Below the pieces are notes generated by a model. The model ran no database searches. It was not told the origin of the DNA and was given only the letters and a program-made list of their open reading frames with translations. The position numbers and the translations under genes were made by a program. A stretch of DNA of 64,000 nt from an uncultured Dehalococcoidia bacterium (lineage in GTDB: Bacteria; Chloroflexota; Dehalococcoidia; Lucifugimonadales; UBA3495), in contig CATQHB010000002.1 of the NCBI GenBank assembly GCA_958295765.1, positions 1,500,091 to 1,564,090 of the forward strand, written 5' to 3'. Positions 24,639-34,307 of the stretch are shown here, piece after piece (position 1 is the first letter of the stretch; every line of letters begins with the position of its first letter).

Positions 24639-25619
24639 ATGAACATCAGGCTTACCTTCTTGTTACTTACGGTGTTGCTAATCTTTGGCGGCGTCGTGCT
24701 CATTGTTACCCTGACCGGAAGACCGGAGCCTAGAGACGACCAGGACTGGCTGTGGAAGGTGGACGACAACTCCATTGTCCACATCGAAGTTACCCACCAG
24801 GGCGACAAGGTGGTGTACGACAAGAAACCCGGCGGCTCCCACTGGTACATCGTGGAACCGGACCGGGAGACGCGGGTTTTCCAGGACAAGTGGAGCGGTA
24901 CGCCGCTGCTGCTCAGCGGGCCGCGGGTGAACCGAACCTTGGCCGACGAGATTGATAATCCGGTCAACTACGGCCTGGACCCGCCGGAGACGGCGGTGCA
25001 GATAACCGAGCGCACCGGCCGGGTTTATGAGTTTCACCTGGGCCTGGTAACCCCGGACGGGGCTAATCAGTACGCCCGCCTGGTCGGTTCGCCCAAGCTG
25101 TTTACCGTGCCGCAGATTTGGGGCATGGTCATCAGCCGCCTGGCCTTTGAGCCGCCCTATCCCCGCCTGTACGATATGGCCGAGCTGAACGTGGTCTATT
25201 TTGAGGTTACCGTCGGGGATAAATTGACGCGCTACGGCGCCAACACCAGTGAGGGCTACTGGTATCGGGTGGAGGTTGACGCAAGCGACAACGACATCGA
25301 AACCCCGATTCCGCCGGAGGATTGGAACGACCGGAACAAGCTGCTGGAAAACCCCTGGGTCAACGAGATAGTAGCCGACCGGTTTGACAACCCGGAGGAC
25401 TACGGCCTGGAAGAAGAGCAGGTCTCGGTCAACGTCTGGCTGGCTACCAACGGCGGGGTAAATCATGAGTTTTTCCTGGGCGACACCACCCCCGACGGCC
25501 AATACCGCTACGCCGTAACCGCCGGCGTACCGGAGCTTTTCACCGTGCCGGAGGAGTGGGCGACCGCCCTGGAGGAACTGGCGACCAACCCGCCGGTGGC
25601 AGCGGCGGAAAGCCCGTAG
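24639..25619 (+). CDS. DUF4340-like secreted/anchored protein
   Basis: A 326-residue protein with an N-terminal membrane anchor (LTFLLLTVLLIFGGVVLIVTL) and an extracytoplasmic part made of two similar halves. Each half carries an NPVNYGLDPPE / NPEDYGLEEEQ sequence followed by a beta-rich unit ending in LGLVTPDGANQYARL / LGDTTPDGQYRYAV, then KLFTVP / ELFTVP. This internal duplication is the DUF4340 pattern, regularly encoded after GldG-like genes. It is the last gene of the ABC operon; role unknown, probably a substrate-contact or cell-wall component. 25620-25998 after it holds a family C repeat. Confidence 0.85.
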   Translation: MNIRLTFLLLTVLLIFGGVVLIVTLTGRPEPRDDQDWLWKVDDNSIVHIEVTHQGDKVVYDKKPGGSHWYIVEPDRETRVFQDKWSGTPLLLSGPRVNRTLADEIDNPVNYGLDPPETAVQITERTGRVYEFHLGLVTPDGANQYARLVGSPKLFTVPQIWGMVISRLAFEPPYPRLYDMAELNVVYFEVTVGDKLTRYGANTSEGYWYRVEVDASDNDIETPIPPEDWNDRNKLLENPWVNEIVADRFDNPEDYGLEEEQVSVNVWLATNGGVNHEFFLGDTTPDGQYRYAVTAGVPELFTVPEEWATALEELATNPPVAAAESP

Positions 25620-25711
25620 GGAAATTTTCTTACACCGGATACCCATAGATAGATGCGCCGGCGTACCGGGGAAACCCCTATCCGCACAATCCCTATTCGC
25701 TCAATCCCTAT

Positions 25712-25807
25712 CCGCTCATGGTGAGCTTGTCGAACCATCATCCTGAGCTTGTCGAATGATGAACTGTCGGATAGGAAAAGGTGGTTCGACAAGCTCACCA
25801 TGAGCGG
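25712..25807. repeat. Family C inverted repeat (extended)
   Basis: CCGCTCATGGTGAGCTTGTC, an inner extra half (ATCCTGAGCTTGTCGAATGA), then GACAAGCTCACCATGAGCGG. The two outer arms match over about 24 bp. Beyond it lie three direct copies of a GCGGGTTTTGTT unit (25804-25853). Confidence 0.8.
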
Positions 25808-25998
25808 GTTTTGTTACTAGCGCGGGTTTTGTTCCCGGCGCGGGTTTTGTTCTTGGCATAGACCTTGCGCCGGCTCAACCCGTTCCGCGCCCGCCGCGCC
25901 GGTGGGGTAAGCAAAGCATCATCCATCACCCATTACCCGTACCCATCAACCTATCCTATTCCGGGATACCCGGGTATCCCCTCAACCGGGAGGCTGGC

Positions 25999-27237
25999 TT
26001 GAAAGCAGAGATATTTTCCATTGGCACCGAGTTGCTGATGGGCGAACTGACCGATACCAACGCCGCCTGGATTGCCGGCCAGTTGCCGCCCCTGGGCATC
26101 CGGTTGCAATGGGTATCCATCATTGGCGATGACCTGGCAATGCTCAGCGACGCCTTCACCCGGGGCTTGCAGCGTTCCGACGTTATTTTTACCACCGGCG
26201 GGTTGGGGCCGACCCAGGATGATTTGACCCGGGAAGCCGTTGCCCAAGCCCTGGGGGAAACGCCCACGGTGCAGGATGAGGTGGTGCAGGGGTTAGAGCG
26301 GTATTTCGCCGGCCGGGGTATGACTATGCCCTCCCACAACATCAAGCAGGCCCACCTGATACCCTCGGCCCGGTTTGTCCGCAACCGCAACGGCACCGCC
26401 CCCGGTTGGTGGGTGGAAAAGGAGGGCCGCATTATCGTATGTATGCCCGGCCCGCCCGGAGAAATGCAACCCATCTGGCAGGAAGAAGTGGCGCCCCGCC
26501 TGCGGGAGTTGGTGGACGAAGAGGTTACCATCACCCGCAACATCAAGACGCTGGGAATGTCCGAGGCCGCCATTGACGAGGAAATCTCCGAGTATTTCGG
26601 TCACGAAAACCCCTACCTGGGCATCTATTCCAAGGCCGACGGCATCCACCTGCGGATAATAGCCCGGGCCCGGGACGAAGCCGCCGCCCGGGAACAGATA
26701 GCGCCGGTGGAGCAGGCGATTGTTGACCGGCTGGGGCCGTACATCTGGGGTTACGACGACGAAACCCCGGAACAGGCGGCCGGCCAGGCCCTGGCCGAGG
26801 GGGGCCTGACCCTGGCAACCCTGGAATCATGCAGCGGCGGTTTCCTGGCGAACAGCATCACCGATATGCCAGGCAGTTCCGACTATTACAAAGGCGGCGT
26901 GGTGGCAGCGACCAAAGAAATGCTGCTGGCTAACGGCGTACCGGCCCCTACCATTGACCGGCACGGGACGGTCAGCCGGGAAACGGCCCTGGCTATGGCC
27001 CAGGCGGCCCGCGCCAGTTGGGGAGCCGACTATGGCATCGGCATTACCGGCGTCATTGGGCCGGAGGCGGTAGAGGAACAGCCGGTAGGCCAGGTTTATG
27101 TAGCCATCGCCAGCCTTGCGGGACAGCGGGAATTGGAGTTCCGCACGCCGCCGCGCCGCATCGTCATCAAGCGGCGGGTATCCAACACCGCGCTGACCGA
27201 GTTGCGCAAGCTGATTGTGTCCGAGGGTGGGGGATAA
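25999..27237 (+). CDS. cinA: CinA family protein (MoCF-like domain + nicotinamide-nucleotide amidase domain)
   Basis: A 412-residue two-domain protein. The N-terminal half is a MoCF-type domain (KAEIFSIGTELLMGELTDTN, TTGGLGPTQDDLTREAVA, MPGPPGEMQP) that hydrolyses ADP-ribose-type pyrophosphates in related proteins. The C-terminal half is the CinA amidase (TLATLESCSGGFLANSITDMPGSSDYYKGG, GITGVIGP) that deamidates NMN for pyridine nucleotide salvage. Length matches full-length CinA. It starts at TTG 25999 after GGGAGG. It stands alone between repeat blocks; recA, its frequent neighbour, is not here. 27238-27762 after it contains two family B repeats. Confidence 0.93.
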   Translation: MKAEIFSIGTELLMGELTDTNAAWIAGQLPPLGIRLQWVSIIGDDLAMLSDAFTRGLQRSDVIFTTGGLGPTQDDLTREAVAQALGETPTVQDEVVQGLERYFAGRGMTMPSHNIKQAHLIPSARFVRNRNGTAPGWWVEKEGRIIVCMPGPPGEMQPIWQEEVAPRLRELVDEEVTITRNIKTLGMSEAAIDEEISEYFGHENPYLGIYSKADGIHLRIIARARDEAAAREQIAPVEQAIVDRLGPYIWGYDDETPEQAAGQALAEGGLTLATLESCSGGFLANSITDMPGSSDYYKGGVVAATKEMLLANGVPAPTIDRHGTVSRETALAMAQAARASWGADYGIGITGVIGPEAVEEQPVGQVYVAIASLAGQRELEFRTPPRRIVIKRRVSNTALTELRKLIVSEGGG

Positions 27238-27298
27238 GTTTCCGGCGATTTTGGTATCCCCCCATTGGTTGGTATTAGCGGTTGGTATTAGCATCCGG

Positions 27299-27416
27299 GT
27301 AGAGGCGGGTTTATAACCCGCCCTTCGTCAACGGCAAAGACCGCCCGGCAAACCGGTGAGCCATAGCTAACCGGTTCCTGCGCCCCAACCAGGGCGGGTT
27401 ATAAACCCGCCCCTAC
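27299..27416. repeat. Family B palindromic repeat (full length)
   Basis: A 118-bp copy from GTAGAGGCGGGTTTATAACC to GGTTATAAACCCGCCCCTAC. Confidence 0.8.
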
Positions 27417-27634
27417 CGGTCAACCAAGCATGGCCGGGCAATAAGCGCCAACAAATGTTGGCGATACCGCTACGCTACTTCACCAGGAGACACAGAGAGA
27501 CCCGGAGTTTCACAGAGATTTCTCTGCGTTCCTCCGGGTCTTTGTGTTTGTTCGTAAGAGAACGCCCTAAAATAGGGTATCCTCACATTTGTTGGTATTC
27601 CTTACCCGAACCGACTCCGGTGAATGGTTGGCCG

Positions 27635-27721
27635 GTAGGGGCGGGTTTCTAACCCGCCCTGGCTCAGGGGCCGGTACTTCCTTGTCGTTGCAAGAGGGGC
27701 GGGTTAGAAACCCGCCCCTAC
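27635..27721. repeat. Family B palindromic repeat
   Basis: An 87-bp copy, GTAGGGGCGGGTTTCTAACC to GGTTAGAAACCCGCCCCTAC; the arms are a perfect match of about 21 bp. It is 42 bp from the stop of the CbbO-like gene. Between this and the copy at 27299 lies a palindrome GAGACACAGAGAGACCCGGA / TCCGGGTCTTTGTGT (27487-27546). Confidence 0.8.
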
Positions 27722-27762
27722 CATATCACCAAGCGTTGAAAATACCCCGAACCAGTCCGACC

Positions 27763-30700
27763 CTAGGCGGTAAGCTGGCGGTAGAGCATAGGCAGCCGTT
27801 CCGGTAGCGCCCAGATTTCCCCCAGCACCTCGTAGCCCATATCCCCGCACATCTCCTTGAGGTAGTCATGCCCGGCCTTGTCCACGGTCAGGCAGAAGGG
27901 GGTGATGTCCTTCCGCTTGGCCTCCAACAGGGCCATGTGGGTATCGTGAACGGCGTACTCCTTCTCCACGCCCTCCCGGCTGTAGCCCCGGTCCTGGGGC
28001 CGGCCGTCGCTAATCAGGAACATTATCTTGGTCGGGGAGTCCTGATGTTCCAGCTTGGTGATGGCGTGGCGGATGGCGCTGCCCATGCGGGTGGCGTGGA
28101 GCGGCGTAATCTTGTCAATGCGCCGCTTAATCCGCTCGCTGAAGTTCTCCTCAATATCTTTGATGACGTAGAACTCCACGTTTTCCCGGCCATAGCCGGA
28201 AAAGCCGTAGATGCCGTAGTTGTCGCCGATGGACTCCAGCGCCTGAATCAGCAGGGCGGTGCTCTCCTTTTCCAGGTCAATGATGCGCTTGTAGTGGCGG
28301 CGCACCAGACCTTCCCGGCGGCGGCGGAGCCAGACCATGTATTCCACCGGGTCATCGGGGGCGTCCCGGTCATCCACCGTGTGGCGGCCCTCGTCGATTG
28401 CCTCGGCGGTAGAGGCGCTCATATCCAGCAGGAAAACCACCGATACGTTGCGCTCAATCTTGTTGCGCCGCCAGTAAATCTTTTCGTCCGGCGGCACCTT
28501 CATGCGGATGTCGGCGGCGGCTTCCAGGGCCGCGTTCAGGTCAATGTCCTCACCGTCCACCATCCGGTAGATTTTGCGGAAGGTTTCGGGCATTATCAGC
28601 TCAAACTGGCGTTTGATGTGGTTCAGCAGGGACGAGTAGTTTTTCAGGGCGTCGTTGTAGAAACCCGAATCGCCTTCGTCCAGCGTCTTTTCCTTGACCA
28701 CACACCAGCGGGGCTTGTAATCGTTGGCGCGGAAGTCCCATTCGTCATAGACGTATGCCTTGGGTTCCCTGGCCTCCAGTTCACCGCCCTGGTCATCATC
28801 GTGGAGCAGCGGCCCGTAGCCCTGTCCCGGCTGGGAATTGGGCGGCGGCACGCCGGCTTCCTTCATAATGTTCTGGGCAAAGGTGCTCATACTGTTGTTT
28901 ATGTCACCCTGCTCCGCGTCCAGTTCCAACTCGGCGCTGTCCTGCAACAACTGCTCCAGCATTTCCTGGGAAAGGGGTTCCCCCTCGCCCTGCTGGTTCT
29001 GGTCCATCTGGAGCTTGGTCAGGAGTTGCACCATTTCCGGCTTGAAATCGCCCCGGTAGTCCACCGGCTCCGGCGACTCATAGGGGTCGCCTTCACCGCC
29101 CTCGCCGGAGGAGTCCTGAGATGCCTGGAGTTTGTCGAGGAGCGACTGGAAATCTTCCTCGGAAAACTCGCCGGGATCGTCCATATCCTCCGGCTCCCAC
29201 TGGTCTTCGGGCTGGGTCTCGTTTTCCAGGCGGGAGATGATTTCGTAGGCGCGCAGGGTGGCCTCGGCGGTGTCCTCTACGTTAGCCAGAGCCGTCCGCA
29301 ACCGGTGCAGGATGCGGGCCAGCATGGTGGCTTCCTCTTTGTAGTCCACCGGCACCGGCAGGCTGTTGAACTGGTCCAGGCTCATTTTAATCAACAACTC
29401 AACCAGGGCTTCCTGCAAGGGCAGGTCTTCCACCTCCGGCCGCCGGGCCAGGGTATCGCCCTGCACGGCGGCGGCGGCGCGCCGGATGCCCGGATACTCA
29501 ACCTTAATCCGGTAGTCCAGGCGGCAGTCCTCCAGGACGGTAAACAGGTCAAAGGCCAACTTGCGGTCATCAAAGAGGCTGAGGAACCGGCCGATGTCGG
29601 TAAAAGACCGCACCTGGCCGTCGGCCTCGGCATCGCCGACCAGCACGTCGTCGCTGATTTGCTGCAAGCCCCGCTCCCGTTCCAGGACGAAACGGCGCTC
29701 CTCCTCAAATTGGGTCGCCGGCCGGCCGAAGTCATAGGCAAAGCTGCCAAACTCCAGGTGCCCTACCTGGTGGGTCGCCACTACCTTGAACCAGGAAAAG
29801 TTTTCGTTCTTGTCCTGATAGTGGTCAACTACCGGCGGCAGGAAAACCTTGGTGCCGTCGGTAGAGGCCGAATCTTCGTCCACCCAGCCGATATTGCGGC
29901 GTACCAGTTCGTGGGTGTTCATCACTTCAATGGGCGAGCCGGACAAGGCCCGGCAATAGAGCCGCACCACGCCCTTAACCCGGTCCAGTTCCAGGCTGGA
30001 GGACAGGGTTTCCAACAGGGACTCGGAGGTGTTGGATTCCACCTTGAAAAAGGCGATACCGCTTTCCGGGTTTTCCTTCAATAGCTGGACGCCGTGCTGG
30101 AACCAGGTATCCAACTGATTAACGGTAACCCGATGCAGCACCCCGTCCAGGCTCTTGAGGAAGGGCGGCACGGCTTCCGGGGACACCGCCAGGAGTCCCT
30201 CGCACAAGTCAAGGATGTGGGCTTGGGAACCCTGAGGAACCTGCCCCAAGGCCTGGCTTCCGTCGGAGAGGAACCGGGCCGTATCCCGGATGCCCACCTT
30301 GGTCAGCCGTTCCCCCAGCTTGAGAAAGCGGCTGGTCTGGCCCTCTTCGATTTGCTGCAACGCTCGGGGCGCCATTTCCAGGCAGCTTTTCACTTCCCGC
30401 CAGTTTCCATCGGACAGGGCGCGGGACATTGCCAGAAAAGCCTCCCGCTCCCGCCCCATAGCCGGCAGAACGTCCCGGCCCAAGGTCAGACATTCCACGG
30501 CTACGTCGTAGGACTTGTAGGATAGCGCCTCAATCAGCGAGGCGAAAACTTCCACGTCCCAGAAAGGCAAACTCCGAATCAGGTCGGGGCTGACCTCAAA
30601 AAACCGGGCGGACAGGGTGCTGGATTTCCAGGTTCCCTTGTAAAGGCTGCGGCCCAGACCGGCCCAGCGGGGGATATACTGGGGCCGCAGGTTGGATACA

Positions 30701-31023
30701 ATGGCCGGGCTGGCCTTGAAAAAGGAAACGGCCAGCGTCGGGGAATCCTGGGAAAGATAGGTGCCGCACCGGGCCCACTGCATAAAAGAGGGGAAGGCCA
30801 GGGAACGGGCCACCAGCGGCCCCACCCGGTAGTATTCCACCGCCGCTTCCCAGGAGCGTACCGTCTGACCGGCGATAGTCGCGCCTTCTTTAGCCCACAG
30901 CGCCAGTTCTTCACTGGAAAAGGATGATTCCATTGCCGCGGCGGCCTCCCGGTAAACCTCCAGGACCGCCGGGGGCAGCTTTGCCAGTTCCGCTTCTATT
31001 TCATCAAAGGGAGCATTGCTCAA
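27763..31023 (-). CDS. CbbO/NorD-type protein with C-terminal von Willebrand factor A domain
   Basis: A very long member of the group, about 1086 residues. The last 220 residues are a VWA domain with the MIDAS motif in VFLLDMSASTAEA (about residue 863) and ISDGRPQDRGYSREGVEKEYA. The middle is acidic and low in complexity (EDMDDPGEFSEEDF, EGGEGDPYESPEP). The first 450 residues are helical repeats. Such proteins work with a MoxR-type ATPase (CbbQ, NorQ) to activate or insert metal into a client enzyme. Start is TTG 31023 with AGGAGG upstream; it overlaps the Nudix stop as TTGA, which indicates coupling. The longer open frame upstream is the Nudix gene read in another frame. Confidence 0.85.
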   Translation of the reverse strand: MSNAPFDEIEAELAKLPPAVLEVYREAAAAMESSFSSEELALWAKEGATIAGQTVRSWEAAVEYYRVGPLVARSLAFPSFMQWARCGTYLSQDSPTLAVSFFKASPAIVSNLRPQYIPRWAGLGRSLYKGTWKSSTLSARFFEVSPDLIRSLPFWDVEVFASLIEALSYKSYDVAVECLTLGRDVLPAMGREREAFLAMSRALSDGNWREVKSCLEMAPRALQQIEEGQTSRFLKLGERLTKVGIRDTARFLSDGSQALGQVPQGSQAHILDLCEGLLAVSPEAVPPFLKSLDGVLHRVTVNQLDTWFQHGVQLLKENPESGIAFFKVESNTSESLLETLSSSLELDRVKGVVRLYCRALSGSPIEVMNTHELVRRNIGWVDEDSASTDGTKVFLPPVVDHYQDKNENFSWFKVVATHQVGHLEFGSFAYDFGRPATQFEEERRFVLERERGLQQISDDVLVGDAEADGQVRSFTDIGRFLSLFDDRKLAFDLFTVLEDCRLDYRIKVEYPGIRRAAAAVQGDTLARRPEVEDLPLQEALVELLIKMSLDQFNSLPVPVDYKEEATMLARILHRLRTALANVEDTAEATLRAYEIISRLENETQPEDQWEPEDMDDPGEFSEEDFQSLLDKLQASQDSSGEGGEGDPYESPEPVDYRGDFKPEMVQLLTKLQMDQNQQGEGEPLSQEMLEQLLQDSAELELDAEQGDINNSMSTFAQNIMKEAGVPPPNSQPGQGYGPLLHDDDQGGELEAREPKAYVYDEWDFRANDYKPRWCVVKEKTLDEGDSGFYNDALKNYSSLLNHIKRQFELIMPETFRKIYRMVDGEDIDLNAALEAAADIRMKVPPDEKIYWRRNKIERNVSVVFLLDMSASTAEAIDEGRHTVDDRDAPDDPVEYMVWLRRRREGLVRRHYKRIIDLEKESTALLIQALESIGDNYGIYGFSGYGRENVEFYVIKDIEENFSERIKRRIDKITPLHATRMGSAIRHAITKLEHQDSPTKIMFLISDGRPQDRGYSREGVEKEYAVHDTHMALLEAKRKDITPFCLTVDKAGHDYLKEMCGDMGYEVLGEIWALPERLPMLYRQLTA

Positions 31024-31634
31024 GATGCTGGCCCCTCCTTTTGCAGAGCGTCTTCCATGAGTTCCAGGAATTGTTGCAGGATTTTTGCGGTGGCTCCGAA
31101 TACCAAGTGTTCCTTGAACGCATAAGCGTAGGCCGTAACCAACCGGCTGCCGTCCCAGCGGGTTTCCCAACGGATGTTGGCCGGATCGTAAAGGCTGGCG
31201 ATGGGAACTTCCAGAACCTCGGCAATTTCCAGGTCGCTGGGGTTAAAGGGATAGGGGTAAGGAATGGTGCCGATAAAGACCCGGACGCCGAACCGACTCC
31301 GCGTAACCACGTCGTCCAACTCGCCCAGCACGGTAACGTGGGCGGGGCTTATCCCCATCTCCTCTTGCGCCTCCCGCAACGCCGTCGCCACAAAGTCCCG
31401 GTCTTCCGGGTCCCGGGCGCCGCCGGGGAAAGAGATTTCCCCCTTGTGATGCTCCACCTGCTCCGACCGCTTGTTGAGCAGGATGCAGTATTCCCCATCC
31501 TTGGGGTAAAGCAGGAGCAGCACGGCAGCGGGCATCAGGCTGTCATCGGTAACGGTCCACTTGGGCCGGCACGCCAGGACCTGCCGGATACGGTCGATAC
31601 GGCCCTCGCTACGGTCAGGGGTAGATAAACCCAT
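31020..31634 (-). CDS. Nudix hydrolase, CoA pyrophosphatase (NudL-like)
   Basis: A 204-residue Nudix protein. LLNKRSEQVEHHKGEISFPGG approximates the extra motif that marks the coenzyme A pyrophosphatase group, and it runs into the Nudix box GGARDPEDRD...ALREAQEEMGI. The family cleaves CoA or its derivatives to 4'-phosphopantetheine and 3',5'-ADP. The setting is unusual: it lies between the genes for CbbQ-type and CbbO-type proteins, coupled to the latter by a TTGA overlap, and shares the operon with dephospho-CoA kinase. A link with CoA metabolism is therefore likely; a link with the ATPase/VWA pair is possible. Confidence 0.88.
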   Translation of the reverse strand: MGLSTPDRSEGRIDRIRQVLACRPKWTVTDDSLMPAAVLLLLYPKDGEYCILLNKRSEQVEHHKGEISFPGGARDPEDRDFVATALREAQEEMGISPAHVTVLGELDDVVTRSRFGVRVFIGTIPYPYPFNPSDLEIAEVLEVPIASLYDPANIRWETRWDGSRLVTAYAYAFKEHLVFGATAKILQQFLELMEDALQKEGPAS

Positions 31635-31642
31635 CGAAACCT

Positions 31643-32551
31643 CTATTCAAAGATGGAGGAGACCACCTCTTCCACGCTGCGCTGCAACTCCACCTCATCG
31701 GTAAGGGTCCAGACGATGGCGACCTGGCAGGCCCGGCGCGCCGGTATGCCCTCCCGCATCAGCCGGCCGGCGTAGATCAGCAGGCGGGTGCTGGCCCCCT
31801 CTTGCAGCCCGTGGTCGCGGAGGTTACGCACCTTTTCACCCAGCTTGGCGAGGGCAACGGCCTGCTCCGTGGTACAGCCGCTTTCCCGCGCCACTATCTC
31901 CGCCTCAATGTCCGCCGGGGGATAGTCAAACTCTACCGAAATGAACCGCTGACGGGTGCTGTGTTTCAGGTCTTTCAACGCGCTCTGGTAGTGCGGGTTG
32001 TAGGAGATGCACAGGAGAAACCGGTCATCCGCTTCGATTATCTGGCCGGTCTTTTCCACTGGGAGAATCCGGCGGTGGTCGGTGAGGGGGTGAATCAGCA
32101 CGGTGGTATCCTTCCGCGCCTCCACCACTTCATCCAGGTAAAGGATGGCGCCGGCCTTGACCGCCCGGGTCATCGGGCCGTCAATCCAGCGGGTGCCTTC
32201 CGAATCCAGCAGGTAGCGGCCCACCAGGTCGCTGGCGGTCAGGTCTTCGTGGCAGGCGATCGTAACCAGGGGCACCCTTACTTCGCCCTCCCGCAGTTCC
32301 TGGGCCGGGCGACCGCCGCTGCCGTCGGGCCGGATTACGGTCATCGGCCGGCCGAGTTTCCAAGCCATATACTCCACAAAGCGGGTCTTGCCGCAGCCGG
32401 TCGGCCCCTTCAGCAGAACCGGTATGTGCTGATTATAGGCTGCCGTAAAAAGGTCGAGTTCATCGCCCACCGGCCGATAATAGGGTTCGCTGCGAACCAG
32501 GAACTCTTCTATTGCGTACTCTTTGTATTCAGGCTCAACCGCATCTACCAT
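31643..32551 (-). CDS. CbbQ/NirQ/NorQ-type AAA+ ATPase
   Basis: A 302-residue MoxR-superfamily ATPase. Walker A is [19 protein letters not shown], Walker B is [16 protein letters not shown], sensor region [18 protein letters not shown], arginine finger STRQRFI. These match CbbQ and NorQ, which form hexamers and with CbbO/NorD remodel RuBisCO or nitric oxide reductase. No RuBisCO or Nor gene is in the window, so the client is unknown. Its ATG shares a base with the TAA of coaE (TAATG), so the two are coupled; 8 bases separate it from the Nudix gene. Confidence 0.92.
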   Translation of the reverse strand: MVDAVEPEYKEYAIEEFLVRSEPYYRPVGDELDLFTAAYNQHIPVLLKGPTGCGKTRFVEYMAWKLGRPMTVIRPDGSGGRPAQELREGEVRVPLVTIACHEDLTASDLVGRYLLDSEGTRWIDGPMTRAVKAGAILYLDEVVEARKDTTVLIHPLTDHRRILPVEKTGQIIEADDRFLLCISYNPHYQSALKDLKHSTRQRFISVEFDYPPADIEAEIVARESGCTTEQAVALAKLGEKVRNLRDHGLQEGASTRLLIYAGRLMREGIPARRACQVAIVWTLTDEVELQRSVEEVVSSIFE

Positions 32552-33162
32552 TATGTTCGTTCAATCCTTCCTTCTACTCTGTGTTCCCACAGTTCCTTGA
32601 TGGTCGATTCCAGGGTTGCCAGGTCGCCGGAATTGGCGATTACCACCGTGGCGCGGGCCGCCCGCTCTTCCGAGGACATTTGAGCGGCAATCCGTTTGCG
32701 CGCTTCTTCGGCATCCAGGCCGTTACGCGCCTGCAAGCGGTGAACTACGGCCTCCACCGGCGAATCGGTAGTCCAAACCTCGTCAACCAGGGAGTCCCAA
32801 CCGGCTTCAAACAGAACGGCGGCTTCCACCACCGCCACCGGAGTCCCGCTTTCTCGCAGACCCTCCAACCGGCCGCTCACGATACCGGCCATGCGCGGGT
32901 GCATAATGCCGTTGAGCCGGGCCAATTGCTGAGGGTCGGCAAAAACGATACCGCCCAACTTTCTCCGGTCGATCTCCCCGCTTTCCTGGAGTATCTGCTC
33001 CCCGAAGGCTTTGACCACCGCCTGCCACGTTTCCGAATGAGGGGTATAGGCTTCGTGGCCCACCTGGTCGGCGTTGATGACCACGGCGCCGCGTTCCTGC
33101 AACCGGCGCGCCACTTCACTTTTGCCGGTGCCAATCCCTCCGGTCAGGCCAATGACAATCAT
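32551..33162 (-). CDS. coaE: Dephospho-CoA kinase
   Basis: A 203-residue P-loop kinase with [16 protein letters not shown] at the N-terminus, [10 protein letters not shown] as the substrate loop, and the lid region [11 protein letters not shown]. It adds the 3'-phosphate in the last step of CoA synthesis. It is the first gene of a four-gene minus-strand operon, ahead of the CbbQ-like ATPase, the CoA-type Nudix hydrolase and the CbbO-like protein. Length and motifs are normal. Confidence 0.95.
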   Translation of the reverse strand: MIVIGLTGGIGTGKSEVARRLQERGAVVINADQVGHEAYTPHSETWQAVVKAFGEQILQESGEIDRRKLGGIVFADPQQLARLNGIMHPRMAGIVSGRLEGLRESGTPVAVVEAAVLFEAGWDSLVDEVWTTDSPVEAVVHRLQARNGLDAEEARKRIAAQMSSEERAARATVVIANSGDLATLESTIKELWEHRVEGRIERT

Positions 33163-33313
33163 CCCGGTCCTATTCTCGAAAACACTTTCGCCATTCTAAC
33201 AAGGGGCTAACTACAGGTCAACCTTAACTCAACCTGGATAAATCGGGAATGGCACCCAACCGGTTTCCCGGCCCTACCCAATTCCGGCATCAAGCCCCGG
33301 TCAGCAGTTCCCG

Positions 33314-33988
33314 TCAACAGCTTATGTTTATCTCGCCCCAACGGGCCAGGAAAGCCGCTTGCAGTTGCCCAAAGAGTTCCTGGTATTCGTTGGCGTGGAG
33401 TGGGCTGGTGGTCATTATTACCGCATCTTCCCGGTTGTCCGAGTAGTAATTCTTGCGGATTCCGACCTCTTTGAACCCGTATTTCTCATAAAGGCGCTGG
33501 GCAATGAAGTTGGACACCCGGGCCTCCAGGGTCAGCACGGTAGAGCCGTTTTCCAGGGCCACCCGCACCGAGCCGATGAGCAGCAACTCCCCGATGCCCT
33601 GGCCCCGCAGCTTTTCCCGGACGGCAATCTCGGTGATGTGCGCCTCGTTGCCCTGAAACCAGATGCCCACGTATCCGGCAATATCCGGGACTGCGCCGTT
33701 GAGCGGCGGTTCCTTACCCACCATCTCCCGAACCCCGCGAACCATCCGACCCCAGAGAGAGGCGTCGGCCGGCCGGCTTTCCGGCGCCGCGTCCGCTACG
33801 GATGCCGAGGGATTGTCGGGGGCCGGGCCGGTTTGCTCCGGCTGGCAAGCTACCAGGTAGCGGGCGTAACGGTTGTTAAGTTCGCGCTTGAAGGAAGTTC
33901 CCAGCCACAACGGGGTGAAGGCTTCCCGCTCGATTTCAATAACCTGCTCAATGTCCTCGGCCCGCAGCCGACGGAGCGCCACATCCAT
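33314..33988 (-). CDS. rimI: GNAT acetyltransferase, ribosomal protein alanine N-acetyltransferase-like (RimI)
   Basis: A 224-residue GNAT protein. The N-terminal part (MDVALRRLRAEDIEQVIEIEREAF) and the C-terminal core (ITEIAVREKLRGQGIGELLLIGSV, LEARVSNFIAQRLYEKYGFKEVGIRKNYYSDNREDAVIM) match RimI, including the R-x-x-G-x-G acetyl-CoA loop. Between them is an insert of about 60 residues (QTGPAPDNPSASVADAAPES and following) rich in Pro/Ala, absent from typical RimI of about 150 residues. ATG 33988 is chosen because the family homology begins there; the open frame runs 54 codons further without similarity. Confidence 0.85.
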   Translation of the reverse strand: MDVALRRLRAEDIEQVIEIEREAFTPLWLGTSFKRELNNRYARYLVACQPEQTGPAPDNPSASVADAAPESRPADASLWGRMVRGVREMVGKEPPLNGAVPDIAGYVGIWFQGNEAHITEIAVREKLRGQGIGELLLIGSVRVALENGSTVLTLEARVSNFIAQRLYEKYGFKEVGIRKNYYSDNREDAVIMTTSPLHANEYQELFGQLQAAFLARWGEINISC

Positions 33989-34142
33989 AATCCGAATCAA
34001 CTCACCGGGATTTGACTGCTTAATCCGGCTGCCGGTTCCAACCCCCGGCGCCGGCCTGCAACGCTGGCTTGGTTCGCATTGTACCATAGCGGCGTTGTCT
34101 TGTGCCCGGCGCAGCAGAGGACGGTGCCGGGAGGATCCCACC

Positions 34143-34205
34143 CCGCTCACCCTGAGCTTGTCGAAGGGCGGGATTGGGCTGGTTCGACAAGCTCACCATG
34201 AGCGG
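34143..34205. repeat. Family C inverted repeat
   Basis: CCGCTCACCCTGAGCTTGTC opposite GACAAGCTCACCATGAGCGG. Just beyond it, GAGCGGAGCGACCAGTATGC and GAGCGGAGTAACCAG are direct copies of a shorter unit (34208-34258). Confidence 0.75.
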
Positions 34206-34307
34206 GGCCAGTATGCCACGAGCGGAGCGACCAGTATGCTGTGAGCGGAGTAACCAGCGCGCCATTAGCGGCGTTCAGATAACCATTCCCGTATATTGGC
34301 AACCGGC

